Assembly (NCBI RefSeq): GCF_900113445.1
Contig: NZ_FOPJ01000002.1
Location: forward strand, 229,721-293,720
DNA length: 64,000 bases
Source: Corynebacterium spheniscorum
GTDB taxonomy: Bacteria > Actinomycetota > Actinomycetes > Mycobacteriales > Mycobacteriaceae
Direction: 5' to 3'
Numbering within the stretch: position 1 is the stretch's first letter; every line of letters starts with the position of its first letter. Of the stretch, positions 54,157-63,769 are shown piece by piece. Below the pieces are notes generated by a model that did not search any database, was not told the origin of the DNA, and was given only the letters and a program-made list of their open reading frames with translations. A program made the translations under genes and the position numbers.

Positions 54157-55524
54157 CTAGTGCTCCTTGCTTTCCTCCACATAACGCACTGGATAAGCCT
54201 GGCCCTCGCGGCCGGGTTTATTCTTTTCAACCTGCTGGGCTTCCCACTGCCGCGCCGACCAACGGCGCGAAATCAACAGCCCAACAACCCCTAGGAACCA
54301 CACGCTAAGCCATGCCCACCAGGCATAACGGAAATCCATCCAGGTGTAGTTAATGCCAGTGGCGTGATGATCCAACACAATGCCTACAGCCTGTGCAGCA
54401 ACCATGCCGGAAACGAAACCACCCATATTCGCCAGGCCTGTACCCGTGGCAACTACGCCACGATCCATGCGTTCCCGCACATAGTCGAAGCCATAGTTCG
54501 AGGCAGAAGTCAGGCTGCCAACAATGAGGTTCACAATAATGATCGCGCCAATACCGCGCGGAGTTTCCGGCAGCATGAAAATAATCCACGCCACCGCAAT
54601 ACTGATGGTGCAAAAAAGCGCGAAGAGATCCCGCTTAGCACCTAAGCGTGCAGAAATAATGCCATGCAATGGGCCGGCACACACCACTGCTACGGTATTC
54701 AGACTTAAAACCAACCCTGCTTGAGCTGGGCTTAAACCCATACCCAGCGTCATCAGCGGAACACCCCACAACATGGTGAACACAACTTGCGGAACCATAT
54801 TGATGTAGTGGATGAAGAAGCCCTGCCAACACACCGCGGAAGTACCCACCTCCGCAAGCACCTTCCGAACCGGGGGCCTGGGCTTGCGCGCCTTGGTTTT
54901 CCTATCCGCTGCACTCCGGGCTGGTTCATCCGGGGAATCCGCCACCGCGATCGCGGCAGTCAAGGCAACCAAGAGCCCCAAGGCACCGATGCTGCAAAAT
55001 GCAATCGTCCAACCACGGAGCTCCAACAGGTGCAAGAAGGGGACTGCGGAAAGAAATTGCCCGATCTGCCCTAAACCACCGGTGAGTTGAGTAAATAGGG
55101 GAGTGCGGCGAAGCGGGAACCAGAAGGGCAAAATCCGCATCGCACTTAAAAACGCAGTGGCATCTCCAGCGCCGATAAATACTCGAGCCATAATCGCAAT
55201 GGCATAGGAATCACTCAGACCTAACACCACCTGGCCGCAGGCCATCACCACAGCCCCAACAACCAAAAGCGCACGCGGCCCAAAACGATCAATAAGCATC
55301 CCGGTAGGGATCTGGGCTAAGGCATACACACCAACCTGCACCGCGGTAAACACCGCAATGCGTGACGCATCCACATGGAAACGCTCGATCGCTTCCACAC
55401 CGGCCACACCAAAGGAGGTGCGCCCCAAAATCGCGACGATGTACACCAGCAAGGCGCTAAGCCACACAATCAGGGCCCGGCGAGTAACCCTTATGCGCGC
55501 ATCAGGAGTGTAGGAGCTAGCCAC
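54157..55524 (-). CDS. Major facilitator superfamily transporter
   Basis: 455 residues from GTG 55524, which has GGAG six bases upstream; GTG 55536 is in frame. Twelve membrane helices (for example ALIVWLSALLVYIVAILG near the N-terminus). The loop between helices 2 and 3 has GMLIDRFGPRALL, the MFS motif A. The central cytoplasmic loop is basic. Substrate unknown. A glycerol-3-phosphate/nitrate-type MFS subfamily cannot be set by eye. Convergent with the preceding gene. Confidence 0.88.
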   Translation of the reverse strand: MASSYTPDARIRVTRRALIVWLSALLVYIVAILGRTSFGVAGVEAIERFHVDASRIAVFTAVQVGVYALAQIPTGMLIDRFGPRALLVVGAVVMACGQVVLGLSDSYAIAIMARVFIGAGDATAFLSAMRILPFWFPLRRTPLFTQLTGGLGQIGQFLSAVPFLHLLELRGWTIAFCSIGALGLLVALTAAIAVADSPDEPARSAADRKTKARKPRPPVRKVLAEVGTSAVCWQGFFIHYINMVPQVVFTMLWGVPLMTLGMGLSPAQAGLVLSLNTVAVVCAGPLHGIISARLGAKRDLFALFCTISIAVAWIIFMLPETPRGIGAIIIVNLIVGSLTSASNYGFDYVRERMDRGVVATGTGLANMGGFVSGMVAAQAVGIVLDHHATGINYTWMDFRYAWWAWLSVWFLGVVGLLISRRWSARQWEAQQVEKNKPGREGQAYPVRYVEESKEH

Positions 55525-55632
55525 GGAAATCTCCACGAAAACAAGTCAATAGGTGAGTAAGAGAGAACTTCCCCAGGGACCTCCATCTGAAGGTCCAAGG
55601 GGAAGCACAAAATAACGTCTGCGTGGAGCACT

Positions 55633-56457
55633 CTAAGGCTTTAAGCGACCGGAGACAATAACGTTGTATTCCAGATCGCGGTTATCGCGCACCGCACAAG
55701 CAATGAGGATAATGCGCCCACGATCAGCCTCATCATTGAGCTCAACATCATTGATTGCTTCGGTTTTATTCACCAGCCAGGTCTTATCCACCACCCATTC
55801 TCGCGAATGCCCCTCTGCATCCTTCATGATGATGCTTGAGCCATTCAGAATCGGAGTGGAGTAACGGGCGACGGTGCCACCCCCATAAGCCGGTACTTTC
55901 TCAGCAGGCTTATTGAAGTCGATGTCATAGGTGGCTTTCTCCGAGAAGGGATTAAACACCAAAGGTGCCTGCCCCCAGGCGTGGCCCAGAATATAAACAG
56001 TGCCTTCCTTAGCGTTCTGCGGGCTCACACCCCAACCATCAACCCACCGCACCATTGTTTGCTGTGGACCAGCTGGATTCAGGGGCAACACATAAGGCAT
56101 CGAATCATAGGTGGCGCCGGTGATCTCCACGGCACCGTGCATCTCGAAGCTGCCGTAGTTAGCCGGCGCCGGACCATCATTGACCGGTGGCGGAGGTGGC
56201 GGTTCGCTAGAAGTCGGGGTGCTAGTGGTGCTGCTTGTCGGAGACACCGTCAAAGTCCCCAACGGCCTCGTCGTGGTCGGCGTAGATCCTGACTGCGTCG
56301 GAATATTGAGCGCCAGTGCCAGCACAACACCCAAGATCACCAAGATGGCAAGGACGGCAGCACTAAACCGCCGTCGCCGTCGTCCATTGGGGTCCGGTGG
56401 AAAGTCAGTCGCATTATCCGGAGTGTTTGCTGACATAGAAGAGGGCATAGGCCCCAT
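55633..56457 (-). CDS. Class E/F sortase-like transpeptidase
   Basis: 274 residues from ATG 56457; ATGs at 56448 and 56436 are alternatives, none with a good ribosome-binding site. Layout: basic segment GRRRRR, membrane helix (about 30-50), Thr/Ser/Pro linker with six prolines, then the sortase barrel (about 90-274). Catalytic His in ILGHAWG, Cys in LIACAVRD, Arg likely in the following strand. Class F sortases attach or process surface proteins in actinobacteria; no LPxTG substrate is seen nearby apart from the truncated 63770 gene. Divergent from thrC. Confidence 0.85.
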   Translation of the reverse strand: MGPMPSSMSANTPDNATDFPPDPNGRRRRRFSAAVLAILVILGVVLALALNIPTQSGSTPTTTRPLGTLTVSPTSSTTSTPTSSEPPPPPPVNDGPAPANYGSFEMHGAVEITGATYDSMPYVLPLNPAGPQQTMVRWVDGWGVSPQNAKEGTVYILGHAWGQAPLVFNPFSEKATYDIDFNKPAEKVPAYGGGTVARYSTPILNGSSIIMKDAEGHSREWVVDKTWLVNKTEAINDVELNDEADRGRIILIACAVRDNRDLEYNVIVSGRLKP

Positions 56458-56523
56458 TCTTAAGGGGAAGCGGGTGCATAGCAAACAGCCAGGGGGTGTT
56501 CACCCTTTAGATAACCATCCAAG

Positions 56524-56529
56524 TAGTGT
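56524..56529 (+). promoter_or_regulatory. -10 box for leaderless thrC transcript
   Basis: TAGTGT, 7 bases before GTG 56537; supports that GTG rather than the in-frame GTG 56528, which overlaps the box. Confidence 0.5.
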
Positions 56530-56536
56530 GGTTCAG

Positions 56537-58000
56537 GTGAAATACATTTCGACTCGTGATCCCCAGCGCACCCCAGTCAGTTTCACCGATATTCTTCTCG
56601 GCGGTCTCGCCCCTGACGGTGGCCTCTACCTACCGGAAACCTATCCGCAACTAGACGCCGCCCAGCTCACCCGCTGGCGCACCCTGCTGAAAGAAGAAGG
56701 TTACGCCGCACTAGCAGCCGAAATTCTGGGACTATTCGTAGACGATATCCCCGCCGAAGATATCGCTGCGATCTGCGCACGAGCTTATGACGGATCTGAT
56801 GACCCAGCTGCTGGCACCAGCTTCTCCAGCGCGGAAATCGTACCCGTCACCCACCTCGAAGACTCCCTATATATTGCGCACCTATCCGAAGGCCCCACCG
56901 CGGCCTTCAAAGACATGGCGATGCAGCTTCTTGGGGAACTCTTCGAATATGAACTCGGCCGCCGTGGCGAAACTCTGAATATCTTGGGTGCTACCTCCGG
57001 CGATACCGGTTCCTCCGCCGAATATGCAATGCGTGGGCGCGCCGGGATCCGCGTCTTCATGCTCACCCCAGCGGGTCGCATGACCCCCTTCCAACAAGCC
57101 CAAATGTTTGGCTTGGATGACCCCAATATCTTTAATATCGCTTTGGACGGCGTCTTTGATGATTGCCAGGATGTGGTCAAAGCCGTTTCCCGCGATGCTC
57201 AATTTAAGAAGGAGTACCGCATCGGTGCGGTTAACTCCATTAACTGGGCACGGCTCATGGCACAGGTGGTGTACTATATTTCCTCCTGGTTGAAGATGAC
57301 CGAGAACAATGATCAAAAAGTCAGCTTCTGTGTCCCCACCGGTAACTTCGGCGATATCTGTGCTGGGCATATCGCCCGCCAAATGGGACTACCGATCGAT
57401 CGTCTGATCGTGGCAACCAATGAAAATGATGTGCTCGATGAGTTCTTCCACAGCGGCGACTATCGAGTTCGCAGCTCTGCTGAAACCATGGAGACCTCCA
57501 GTCCTTCGATGGATATTTCCCGGGCTTCGAACTTCGAGCGTTTTGTTTTCGATCTGCTCGACCGCGATGCCACCCGCATTGACGATCTCTTTGGCACCCA
57601 AGTCACCCAAGGCGGCTTCGACCTCAGTAAGGACCCTGCCTTCGTTAAGGTCGATCAGACTTATGGTTTCGCTTCCGGGAAATCCACTCACGCTGATCGT
57701 GTTTCCACCATCCGGGATTGCTTTGAGCGTCTCGGCGTCATGATCGACCCGCATACCGCCGATGGCGTGCATGTCGCCCGCCAGTGGGCAGACCAGGTGG
57801 ATAGCTCCATTGTGTGCCTGGAAACTGCGCTGCCAGTGAAATTCGCGGAGACCATTGTGGAAGCCACCTCGCAGGAACCTGAGACTCCGGAGCGTTTTAA
57901 AGATGTGATGGATGCCCCGCGCCACGTGAAGGATCTACCCAATGATGCCGATGTGGTGAAGAGCTTCATCCGCGAATCCATCGAGAACACCGAGGTTTAG
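56537..58000 (+). CDS. thrC: Threonine synthase
   Basis: 487 residues from GTG 56537 (MKYISTRDPQRTPVSFTD), the conserved N-terminus of corynebacterial ThrC; the open frame upstream covers the sortase gene in antisense. PLP-dependent; converts O-phosphohomoserine to threonine. PLP lysine in GPTAAFKDMAMQ; phosphate loop GATSGDTGSSAEYA; VPTGNFGDICAG. Class I fold-type II length. It stands alone, away from hom-thrB as in C. glutamicum. Confidence 0.95.
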   Translation: MKYISTRDPQRTPVSFTDILLGGLAPDGGLYLPETYPQLDAAQLTRWRTLLKEEGYAALAAEILGLFVDDIPAEDIAAICARAYDGSDDPAAGTSFSSAEIVPVTHLEDSLYIAHLSEGPTAAFKDMAMQLLGELFEYELGRRGETLNILGATSGDTGSSAEYAMRGRAGIRVFMLTPAGRMTPFQQAQMFGLDDPNIFNIALDGVFDDCQDVVKAVSRDAQFKKEYRIGAVNSINWARLMAQVVYYISSWLKMTENNDQKVSFCVPTGNFGDICAGHIARQMGLPIDRLIVATNENDVLDEFFHSGDYRVRSSAETMETSSPSMDISRASNFERFVFDLLDRDATRIDDLFGTQVTQGGFDLSKDPAFVKVDQTYGFASGKSTHADRVSTIRDCFERLGVMIDPHTADGVHVARQWADQVDSSIVCLETALPVKFAETIVEATSQEPETPERFKDVMDAPRHVKDLPNDADVVKSFIRESIENTEV

Positions 58001-58379
58001 CAGCCAAAGGCCTTAACAGGTATCAAACACAAGCGTCAAAAAACGCTAAAAGGTGCCGCCGGGGGGTTGGGGAGGGGAGTGCAGGGTTGCCTTGCACTCT
58101 CGGGTTCCTCCAAAAGGGGGTAGTACAGGAACCTTATGCATAGTTTGGGAAAACTTATATTGCCTGTACGAGACATCAACGTCACCATAAGTTTGTATCG
58201 TTCATGTAGCAGCCTGCATGCAAGGATAGCCAGGCCTTCCATCTTTGCCAGGGTTAGGTTAGGCTGCGGTGCTGGTAGGAATCCACGTGGGAAAACGACC
58301 GCAACTACGGGCGTTGGTTCCATCGTTGGACCTTAGTTTTATAGCTTGCTTCATACCCCGATCAAGGAGTTCTCTGCAC
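58001..58379. other. Intergenic region upstream of siderophore transporter
   Basis: 379 bp. Contains GGTTCCT (58103-58109) and AGGAACC (58127-58133), a 7-bp inverted repeat; a G-run block near 58059-58080; and the DtxR-like box at 58254-58272. No credible ORF. An AAGGAG ribosome-binding site is at 58363-58368. Confidence 0.55.
58254..58272 (+). promoter_or_regulatory. DtxR-like iron box (one strong half-site)
   Basis: TTAGGTTAGGCTGCGGTGC; the first 12 bases equal the DtxR consensus TTAGGTTAGGCTAACCTAA, the second half does not. It is 108 bp before the siderophore-binding protein start, as expected for iron repression by DtxR (established for Corynebacterium). Confidence 0.6.
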
Positions 58380-59399
58380 ATGTCTTTAGCCCTTCGCCGC
58401 ACTACCGTTGGTGTCGCATCGCTTGCGATTGCTGCCACCAGCCTGGTGGGTTGCTCCAATAGCGAGTCTGATTCCACCTCCACCAGCACCACCACCTCCA
58501 CCAGTGCCGCTGAAGCCACCACCACGACCACTGAGTCTTCTTCCGCTGCTGCGGATAAGAAGGACGAAAAGTCCGGCAAGAAGGCCATCGTCATGGAGTA
58601 CGGCGCAGCCGACACCCTGGCTTCCCTGGGTCTTGAAGACCACATTGCTGCTATCTCCACCGTGAACGGCAAGCTGCCCAAGCCGCTGGAGGGTCTGCAG
58701 TCCAAGATCGGCGAGGACGGCATCAAGGACCTCGGCAGCCTGAAGCAGCCGAAGCTGGATGTCATCGCTGACCTGAGCCCGGATGTTATCTACTACGGTG
58801 CACGTGGCCGCAAGATCAAGGATGAGTTCTCCAAGCTCTCGGACAACGTCTACTACACACAGGCTGAGGGCAAGGACGGCAAGACCTTCTTCGAGTCCAA
58901 CCGCGAGAACGTCGAGCAGGTCGCCAAGGACTTCGGTGTAATGGATAAGGCTGAGCCGAAGCTCGCCGAAATCGACAAGCTCGTCGACGAAGTGAAGGCC
59001 AAGTCCGCTGACGCCGGCACCGCTTTGATCCTCATGACCACCGGCGGCAAGGTTTCCGCTTATGGTGCTGATGACGGCTGGTACGGCTTCATCTACAACG
59101 ATCTCGGCTTCAAGCCGGCCGGCGACATCGTCAACTCTGATGTTCACGGCAACACCATCAGCTGGGAGCAGCTGGCTGAACTGAACCCGGATCACGTCTT
59201 CGTCTTCGACCGTGACGCCGCCATCGGCAACGAAGGCGAGTCCGCTGAGCAGATCCTCGACAACGAGATCTTCAAGCAGACCAACGCTGCCAAGAATGGC
59301 AACGTCCACTACCTCGAGCCGCAGAATTGGTACTTGGTTGGCGGCGGCCTGGACGCCATGAAGTCCATGGTCACCGAAGTCAAGGACGCCCTGAAGTAA
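58380..59399 (+). CDS. Iron-siderophore ABC transporter substrate-binding lipoprotein
   Basis: 339 residues. ATG with AAGGAG 11 bases upstream. Signal peptide with lipobox SLVGC at about residue 23, then a Ser/Thr-rich linker (residues 25-60) and a periplasmic-binding type III domain: GAADTLASLGLEDHIAAIS, LGSLKQPKLDVIADLSPDVI, GNTISWEQLAELNPDHVFVF. Related to catecholate siderophore receptors such as CeuE/YclQ/FatB. First gene of a four-gene operon. Substrate ligand not deducible. Confidence 0.93.
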   Translation: MSLALRRTTVGVASLAIAATSLVGCSNSESDSTSTSTTTSTSAAEATTTTTESSSAAADKKDEKSGKKAIVMEYGAADTLASLGLEDHIAAISTVNGKLPKPLEGLQSKIGEDGIKDLGSLKQPKLDVIADLSPDVIYYGARGRKIKDEFSKLSDNVYYTQAEGKDGKTFFESNRENVEQVAKDFGVMDKAEPKLAEIDKLVDEVKAKSADAGTALILMTTGGKVSAYGADDGWYGFIYNDLGFKPAGDIVNSDVHGNTISWEQLAELNPDHVFVFDRDAAIGNEGESAEQILDNEIFKQTNAAKNGNVHYLEPQNWYLVGGGLDAMKSMVTEVKDALK

Positions 59400-59423
59400 G
59401 TCCTTCGGACACTTTCAATCACC

Positions 59424-60476
59424 GTGGCTATAGCCTCGTCAACGACCACCACCCCTCGAAGCGCTCGGCTGCTTCGGGGGGTGGTGGCGGTTATCGTCCT
59501 GGTGGTGGTCTTCCTTGCCAGCCTCTTCGTCAACGTGGCTGATATTTCCCCCATCGATGTTCTCCGCGGCACGATGTCCGACCGCCACGCGCTGTACTTC
59601 TTCCAACAGCGCATCCCGCGCGCCCTATCCGCAGCCCTCGCTGGTTCCAGCCTGGCTATCGCCGGTCTGCTGATGCAGGTGCTTGCCCGCAACCGCTTCG
59701 TCTCCCCATCCACAGTCGGCACCGTGGAATCCGCCGGCCTCGGCTTGGTCATCGTCGCCATTATCGCCCCCGGCATGCCGCTGTTCGGGAAGATGTTGAT
59801 CGCCATGGTCTTCGCCATGGGTGGCACCGCAATCTTCTTGACCTTCCTCGCCAAGATCAAGTTGCGTGACTCCCCATTGGTCCCGCTGGTTGGCATCATG
59901 CTCGGCTCCGTCATCAGTGCCGTCGCCACCTTCCTAGCGGTGAAGTATGGGCTCCTCCAAATGCTCTCCACCTGGCTCTTCGCTGATTTCTCGGCAGTGC
60001 TTTCTGGCCGCTACGAGCTGCTATGGGTGGTTGCTGGACTAGCGGTATTGACCTACCTGCTGGCCAACTTCTTCACCATCGCAGGCCTGGGCGAAGATAC
60101 CGCCACCAACCTTGGGCTCTCACACCGCACCATTTTGTGGTCCGGCATGGCGATTGTTGCCGCTGTTGCCGCCGCCGTGGTGGTCACCGTTGGCTCGATT
60201 CCCTTCCTCGGCATCGTGGTTCCCAATATTGTCACCATGTTCCGCGGCGATAATATGCGCGAGAACATCCCTTGGGTGGCTTTCGGTGGTGCTATCACCG
60301 TCCTGGTCTGCGACACCATTGGCCGTACCTTGCCTGACTTCTTCACCTGGTTGGCTACCGGTACTGCCGCCGGAGTAGGGGAGATTCCCGTTGGCACAGT
60401 CATGGGTGCAGTCGGCGGCATCATCTTCCTCTACCTACTGCTGAAGGGAGACCCCCGTCGTGGCGACGCCAAATAA
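59424..60476 (+). CDS. FecCD-family siderophore ABC permease 1
   Basis: 350 residues, GTG start 25 bases after the binding-protein stop. About nine membrane helices. FecCD signatures: QRIPRALSAALAGSSLAIAGLLMQ and the cytoplasmic coupling sequence GLGEDTATNLGLSHR, plus GSIPFLGIVVPNIV. Forms the heterodimeric channel with the next gene. It overlaps the second permease by 17 bp. YclN/CeuB-like type. Confidence 0.93.
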   Translation: MAIASSTTTTPRSARLLRGVVAVIVLVVVFLASLFVNVADISPIDVLRGTMSDRHALYFFQQRIPRALSAALAGSSLAIAGLLMQVLARNRFVSPSTVGTVESAGLGLVIVAIIAPGMPLFGKMLIAMVFAMGGTAIFLTFLAKIKLRDSPLVPLVGIMLGSVISAVATFLAVKYGLLQMLSTWLFADFSAVLSGRYELLWVVAGLAVLTYLLANFFTIAGLGEDTATNLGLSHRTILWSGMAIVAAVAAAVVVTVGSIPFLGIVVPNIVTMFRGDNMRENIPWVAFGGAITVLVCDTIGRTLPDFFTWLATGTAAGVGEIPVGTVMGAVGGIIFLYLLLKGDPRRGDAK

Positions 60477-61542
60477 ACCGACACCCACATCTGCCTCCCA
60501 CAACATCCCAACGGAAGGCACCGCAGCGGCCGATACCAGCGCCGAAGCCCCACGCTTCGCGCAGCTTCGCCGTCGCCGCATCGTGGCCCACATCATCACC
60601 ACGCTGCTGGCTATCGGGCTGATCTACCTGCTCTTCCACGACACCTTGCCGTCGCGCTCAAACACCAAGGCCTGGGACTACACCCTCAATCTCGTCATCG
60701 GCCAAGTCGGCGCCATGATCGTCGTCTCCGTGGCTATCGGTTTTTCCACGGTGCTCTTCCAAACCGTCACCGCCAACCGCATCCTCACCCCTTCCATCAT
60801 CGGTTTCGATTCTCTCTTCCTACTAATCCAAACCATCATGATCTGGACGGTGGGCGCCACGGTCGGCGAAGAAGGCTCCATCTTCGACCACGCCTTAGCG
60901 AACTACTCCATCTCCGCTGGCCTCATGGTGATCTTCGCGATGACGCTTTACGGTTGGCTGCTTGTCGGCAAGCGCATCGCCTTGCCCACCTTGCTGCTCG
61001 TGGGTTTGGTCTTCGGCCTGGTCTTCCGCTCCATCACCGGTATGTTCCAGCGGATGTTGGATCCGGCTGCGTATATGCAATTGCAGTCCGTCATGTTCGC
61101 GGACTTTAGCTTCGTTAACCCAACGCTGCTGATGATCAGTGGTGGGGTGACCGCCCTCTGCGCGATCTTCGCGCTGCTGCGCCATCGTCGCTATGACGTG
61201 ATGCTCCTAGGTCGCGATCCCGCCATTTCGCTGGGCATCAACCACCGCCGCGAAACCATCATCGTGTTGTTCCTGTGCACGCTGTTCGTCTCCTCAGCTA
61301 CAGCTTTGGTCGGCCCGGTGCTCTTCTTCGGCATCATCATTGCCAACGCTTCCTACCAGGTGCTTTCTACCCAGCGCCATATCCACACCCTGCCGCTTTC
61401 CGCAGGCCTGGGCATCATTGGTCTCGCCGGCGGCCAATATGCCCTACGCCAACTCGGCGTTGAAGGCTCTCTCTCGATCGTCATCGAATTCATCGGCGGC
61501 CTCTTCTTCCTCTTCCTCCTGCTGAAAGGACGTACCGCGTGA
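60460..61542 (+). CDS. FecCD-family siderophore ABC permease 2
   Basis: 360 residues, GTG start overlapping permease 1. About nine membrane helices after a polar 40-residue cytoplasmic leader. Coupling helix region LLGRDPAISLGINHRR; conserved GPVLFFGIIIANASYQ. YclO/CeuC-like. The stop overlaps the ATPase start by one base (TGATG). Confidence 0.93.
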   Translation: MATPNKPTPTSASHNIPTEGTAAADTSAEAPRFAQLRRRRIVAHIITTLLAIGLIYLLFHDTLPSRSNTKAWDYTLNLVIGQVGAMIVVSVAIGFSTVLFQTVTANRILTPSIIGFDSLFLLIQTIMIWTVGATVGEEGSIFDHALANYSISAGLMVIFAMTLYGWLLVGKRIALPTLLLVGLVFGLVFRSITGMFQRMLDPAAYMQLQSVMFADFSFVNPTLLMISGGVTALCAIFALLRHRRYDVMLLGRDPAISLGINHRRETIIVLFLCTLFVSSATALVGPVLFFGIIIANASYQVLSTQRHIHTLPLSAGLGIIGLAGGQYALRQLGVEGSLSIVIEFIGGLFFLFLLLKGRTA

Positions 61543-62384
61543 TGAGCACTGACAACACCCCAAACAACACTGCAAATACCACCGCAAATACCACCGCAGC
61601 AACCACCGAGGGCATCATCATCCGCGATGTCCACCAATCCTATGGTGGTTCCGCGGTGCTCCACGGCGTGAACGCACACATCCGCCCCGGCACAGTCACC
61701 TCCATTATTGGCCCCAACGGCGCGGGCAAGTCCACGCTGCTGTCCATCATGGCGCGCCTGGCCAAACCCACCCAGGGCACCGTGGAAGTCGATGGCCTTA
61801 ATGTGCACAAGGTGGGCTCCAGCGAGGTAGCCAAGGTCCTTGCGGTGCTCCGCCAAGAAAACACCATCGGGGTGCGCCTCACCGTCCGCGATCTGGTCGG
61901 CTTCGGCCGCTTCCCGCATGACCGCGGCCACCACCGCCCGGAAGATCTCCGCATTATCGACGAGTCTTTGGAGTACCTCGAACTCGGCGATCTCGCAGAC
62001 CGCTTCCTCGATGAGCTTTCCGGCGGTCAACGTCAGCGCGCTTTCGTGGCCATGGTGCTCGCCCAGGACACCCGCTACGTGCTTCTCGACGAGCCGCTTA
62101 ATAACCTCGACATGAAGCACGCCGCCAATATGATGAACCGCGTGCACCGCGCCGCGCGCGACACCGGCCGCACCTTCGTGCTGGTCATCCACGATGTCAA
62201 TATCGCCGCCGCCTACTCAGACCGCATCATCGCCTTACGCGATGGGATAGTGGTCGCCGATGGCGCCGCCGATGAGGTCCTCACCAGCGAGACCCTCCAC
62301 GACATTTATGACATGCACATGCCCGTCACCACCGTCGATGGCCAAAAGATGGCCATGTACTTCGGCCGCCCCACCTATGAATAG
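61542..62384 (+). CDS. Iron-siderophore ABC transporter ATP-binding protein
   Basis: 280 residues (GTG one codon earlier is in frame). Walker A GPNGAGKST, Q-loop RQENTIG, signature LSGGQRQRAF, Walker B VLLDEPLNNLD, H-loop VIHD. FepC/FhuC-type. The N-terminal 25 residues are an Asn/Thr/Ala repeat made by a 12-bp tandem duplication (GCAAATACCACC). Last gene of the operon; a hairpin follows. Confidence 0.95.
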   Translation: MSTDNTPNNTANTTANTTAATTEGIIIRDVHQSYGGSAVLHGVNAHIRPGTVTSIIGPNGAGKSTLLSIMARLAKPTQGTVEVDGLNVHKVGSSEVAKVLAVLRQENTIGVRLTVRDLVGFGRFPHDRGHHRPEDLRIIDESLEYLELGDLADRFLDELSGGQRQRAFVAMVLAQDTRYVLLDEPLNNLDMKHAANMMNRVHRAARDTGRTFVLVIHDVNIAAAYSDRIIALRDGIVVADGAADEVLTSETLHDIYDMHMPVTTVDGQKMAMYFGRPTYE

Positions 62385-62430
62385 GTCCTTATAGCATTAG
62401 CTCTATACACCATCGCGCGTAAACTCACAT

Positions 62431-62468
62431 GGCGATGCCCCTCGCACCAACCTCGCTGGGGCATCGCC
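62431..62468 (+). terminator. Terminator hairpin after siderophore operon
   Basis: Perfect 11-bp stem GGCGATGCCCC / GGGGCATCGCC, 16-base loop, followed by a modest U-rich tail (ATTGTGCTTCTT). Confidence 0.7.
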
Positions 62469-62522
62469 ATTGTGCTTCTTCACACCCCGCCCACCGCTCA
62501 TCGCCAAGGAGCAACCCGCAGC

Positions 62523-63056
62523 ATGCCCACCCCAGACTTCATCCTTAGCCTCCGCGAAAAAATCGGTCATGAACACCTCCTCCTCCCCGGTGTCACCGCC
62601 ATCGTCATCAAAGATGTTCCCGCGGATGCCCCACTGTGGGCAGTCCCCGAGGTCCTCATGGTCAAACGCTCCGACAATGGCATCTGGACCCCAATTACCG
62701 GCATCGTTGACCCACTAGAAGAACCCCACGTCACCGCCTGCCGCGAGGTCGCCGAAGAAACCGGGCTAAATGTGCAGGTCAAAGCCCTCCTCGGGGTGGG
62801 GCAAGTCGGCCCCATGACCTACCCCAATGGCGATGAGGTCAGCTTCATCGACACCAGTTTCCGCTGCGAAGTCACTCCCGGAACCCCCGATGAGCCCCGC
62901 ATCGGCGATGAAGAATCCTCCGACGTCGGCTGGTTCTCCATCGCCCAACTCCCACCCACACTCCCACGATTCCGCCTCGTCATCGCCGATGCTGTTGCGC
63001 AACTCCGGCACCCCACCGGTTTTACTCCCCGCTTCGGCTATATTAAGCGCACTTAA
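62523..63056 (+). CDS. NUDIX hydrolase
   Basis: 177 residues from ATG 62523 with AAGGAG upstream. The Nudix box is intact: GIVDPLEEPHVTACREVAEETGLNV (Gx5Ex7REVxEExGL). It hydrolyses a nucleoside-diphosphate-linked compound; substrate unknown. Upstream segment ITGIVDP suggests the ADP-ribose/NADH or MutT-like group, without proof. Alone on its transcript after the terminator. Confidence 0.92.
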   Translation: MPTPDFILSLREKIGHEHLLLPGVTAIVIKDVPADAPLWAVPEVLMVKRSDNGIWTPITGIVDPLEEPHVTACREVAEETGLNVQVKALLGVGQVGPMTYPNGDEVSFIDTSFRCEVTPGTPDEPRIGDEESSDVGWFSIAQLPPTLPRFRLVIADAVAQLRHPTGFTPRFGYIKRT

Positions 63057-63769
63057 AACTCTGTCGTGCTGTTCCCGAGACCCTGATCCCTCGACCTCAG
63101 GTCCAAATCCAAGTTGGCACAGGTCGCGGTTTGCCGCGCCTTCAAGGTTCACTTGCGAGTCTTTGAAAATTCAGCGGAGTTCTTTCGCCATGCCTCCAAT
63201 GACAATGAGAATATGATTATGAAGCCTCAAATAAGAATCTCAATCTGAACTCGATGTCATTAACAGTGCGCGCTTCTACTCAATTATCAATAATAAAGCA
63301 AAAATGTACGGGGTTAATTTTGGGGGTAATTTAAGACTGGAGCGGGGTCGAGAAAATGACCTTGTGTCAAGGTGGATCTATGTCTATTTCTAAGTTGTTG
63401 ATCGCGACAGAACTAAAAAGTTAGGCGACTTCCTTTATCGTCCTGACCAGTGCAAGAAGTCATCAAAGGTACTATGTTTCCTACGGTTGCCGCCGTTGTA
63501 CTGCATTTTTCCTGCATCTTTTCCGCGAGGAGTGGGGCGCATCGGGTGCTCAGCAGGGGTTGTCATAGTGGGATGATCGGATGGATACTTGCTCTAGTAC
63601 CTCATCTGGAATGAGCCTATCGACCCGCTTAGAAAGCTCCTAGGAGCAATTGAGAAATCTGGTTCTTTGTGGGAATGACTTACCTGTTTCGGTGGGTGTC
63701 ATTAGACATCATTTTGGTTCTAATTCGTTGATGAGTGCTGTAGTAATCCGCTAGGAATAGGAATTCCAC
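63057..63769. other. A+T-richer spacer before repeat protein
   Basis: 713 bp, clearly lower in G+C (especially 63150-63480) than the rest of the window. No IS ends, tRNA or large ORF. It contains one small candidate ORF on the minus strand (63435-63566). The drop in G+C and isolated surface-type gene beyond suggest a variable region boundary. Confidence 0.5.
63435..63566 (-). CDS. Candidate small ORF (43 aa)
   Basis: ATG to TAA, MTTPAEHPMRPTPRGKDAGK then a Gly/Asn/Arg-rich stretch and the end STFDDFLHWSGR. Composition looks protein-like rather than random (Pro/Gly/Lys start, aromatic helix at the end), but there is no clear ribosome-binding site or leaderless box. Family unrecognised. Real coding status unproven. 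Confidence 0.35.
   Translation of the reverse strand: MTTPAEHPMRPTPRGKDAGKMQYNGGNRRKHSTFDDFLHWSGR

Noticed and set aside
58386..59309. 307-aa minus-strand ORF
   Set aside because: Antisense shadow of the siderophore-binding protein; Gly/Val-rich with no motif.
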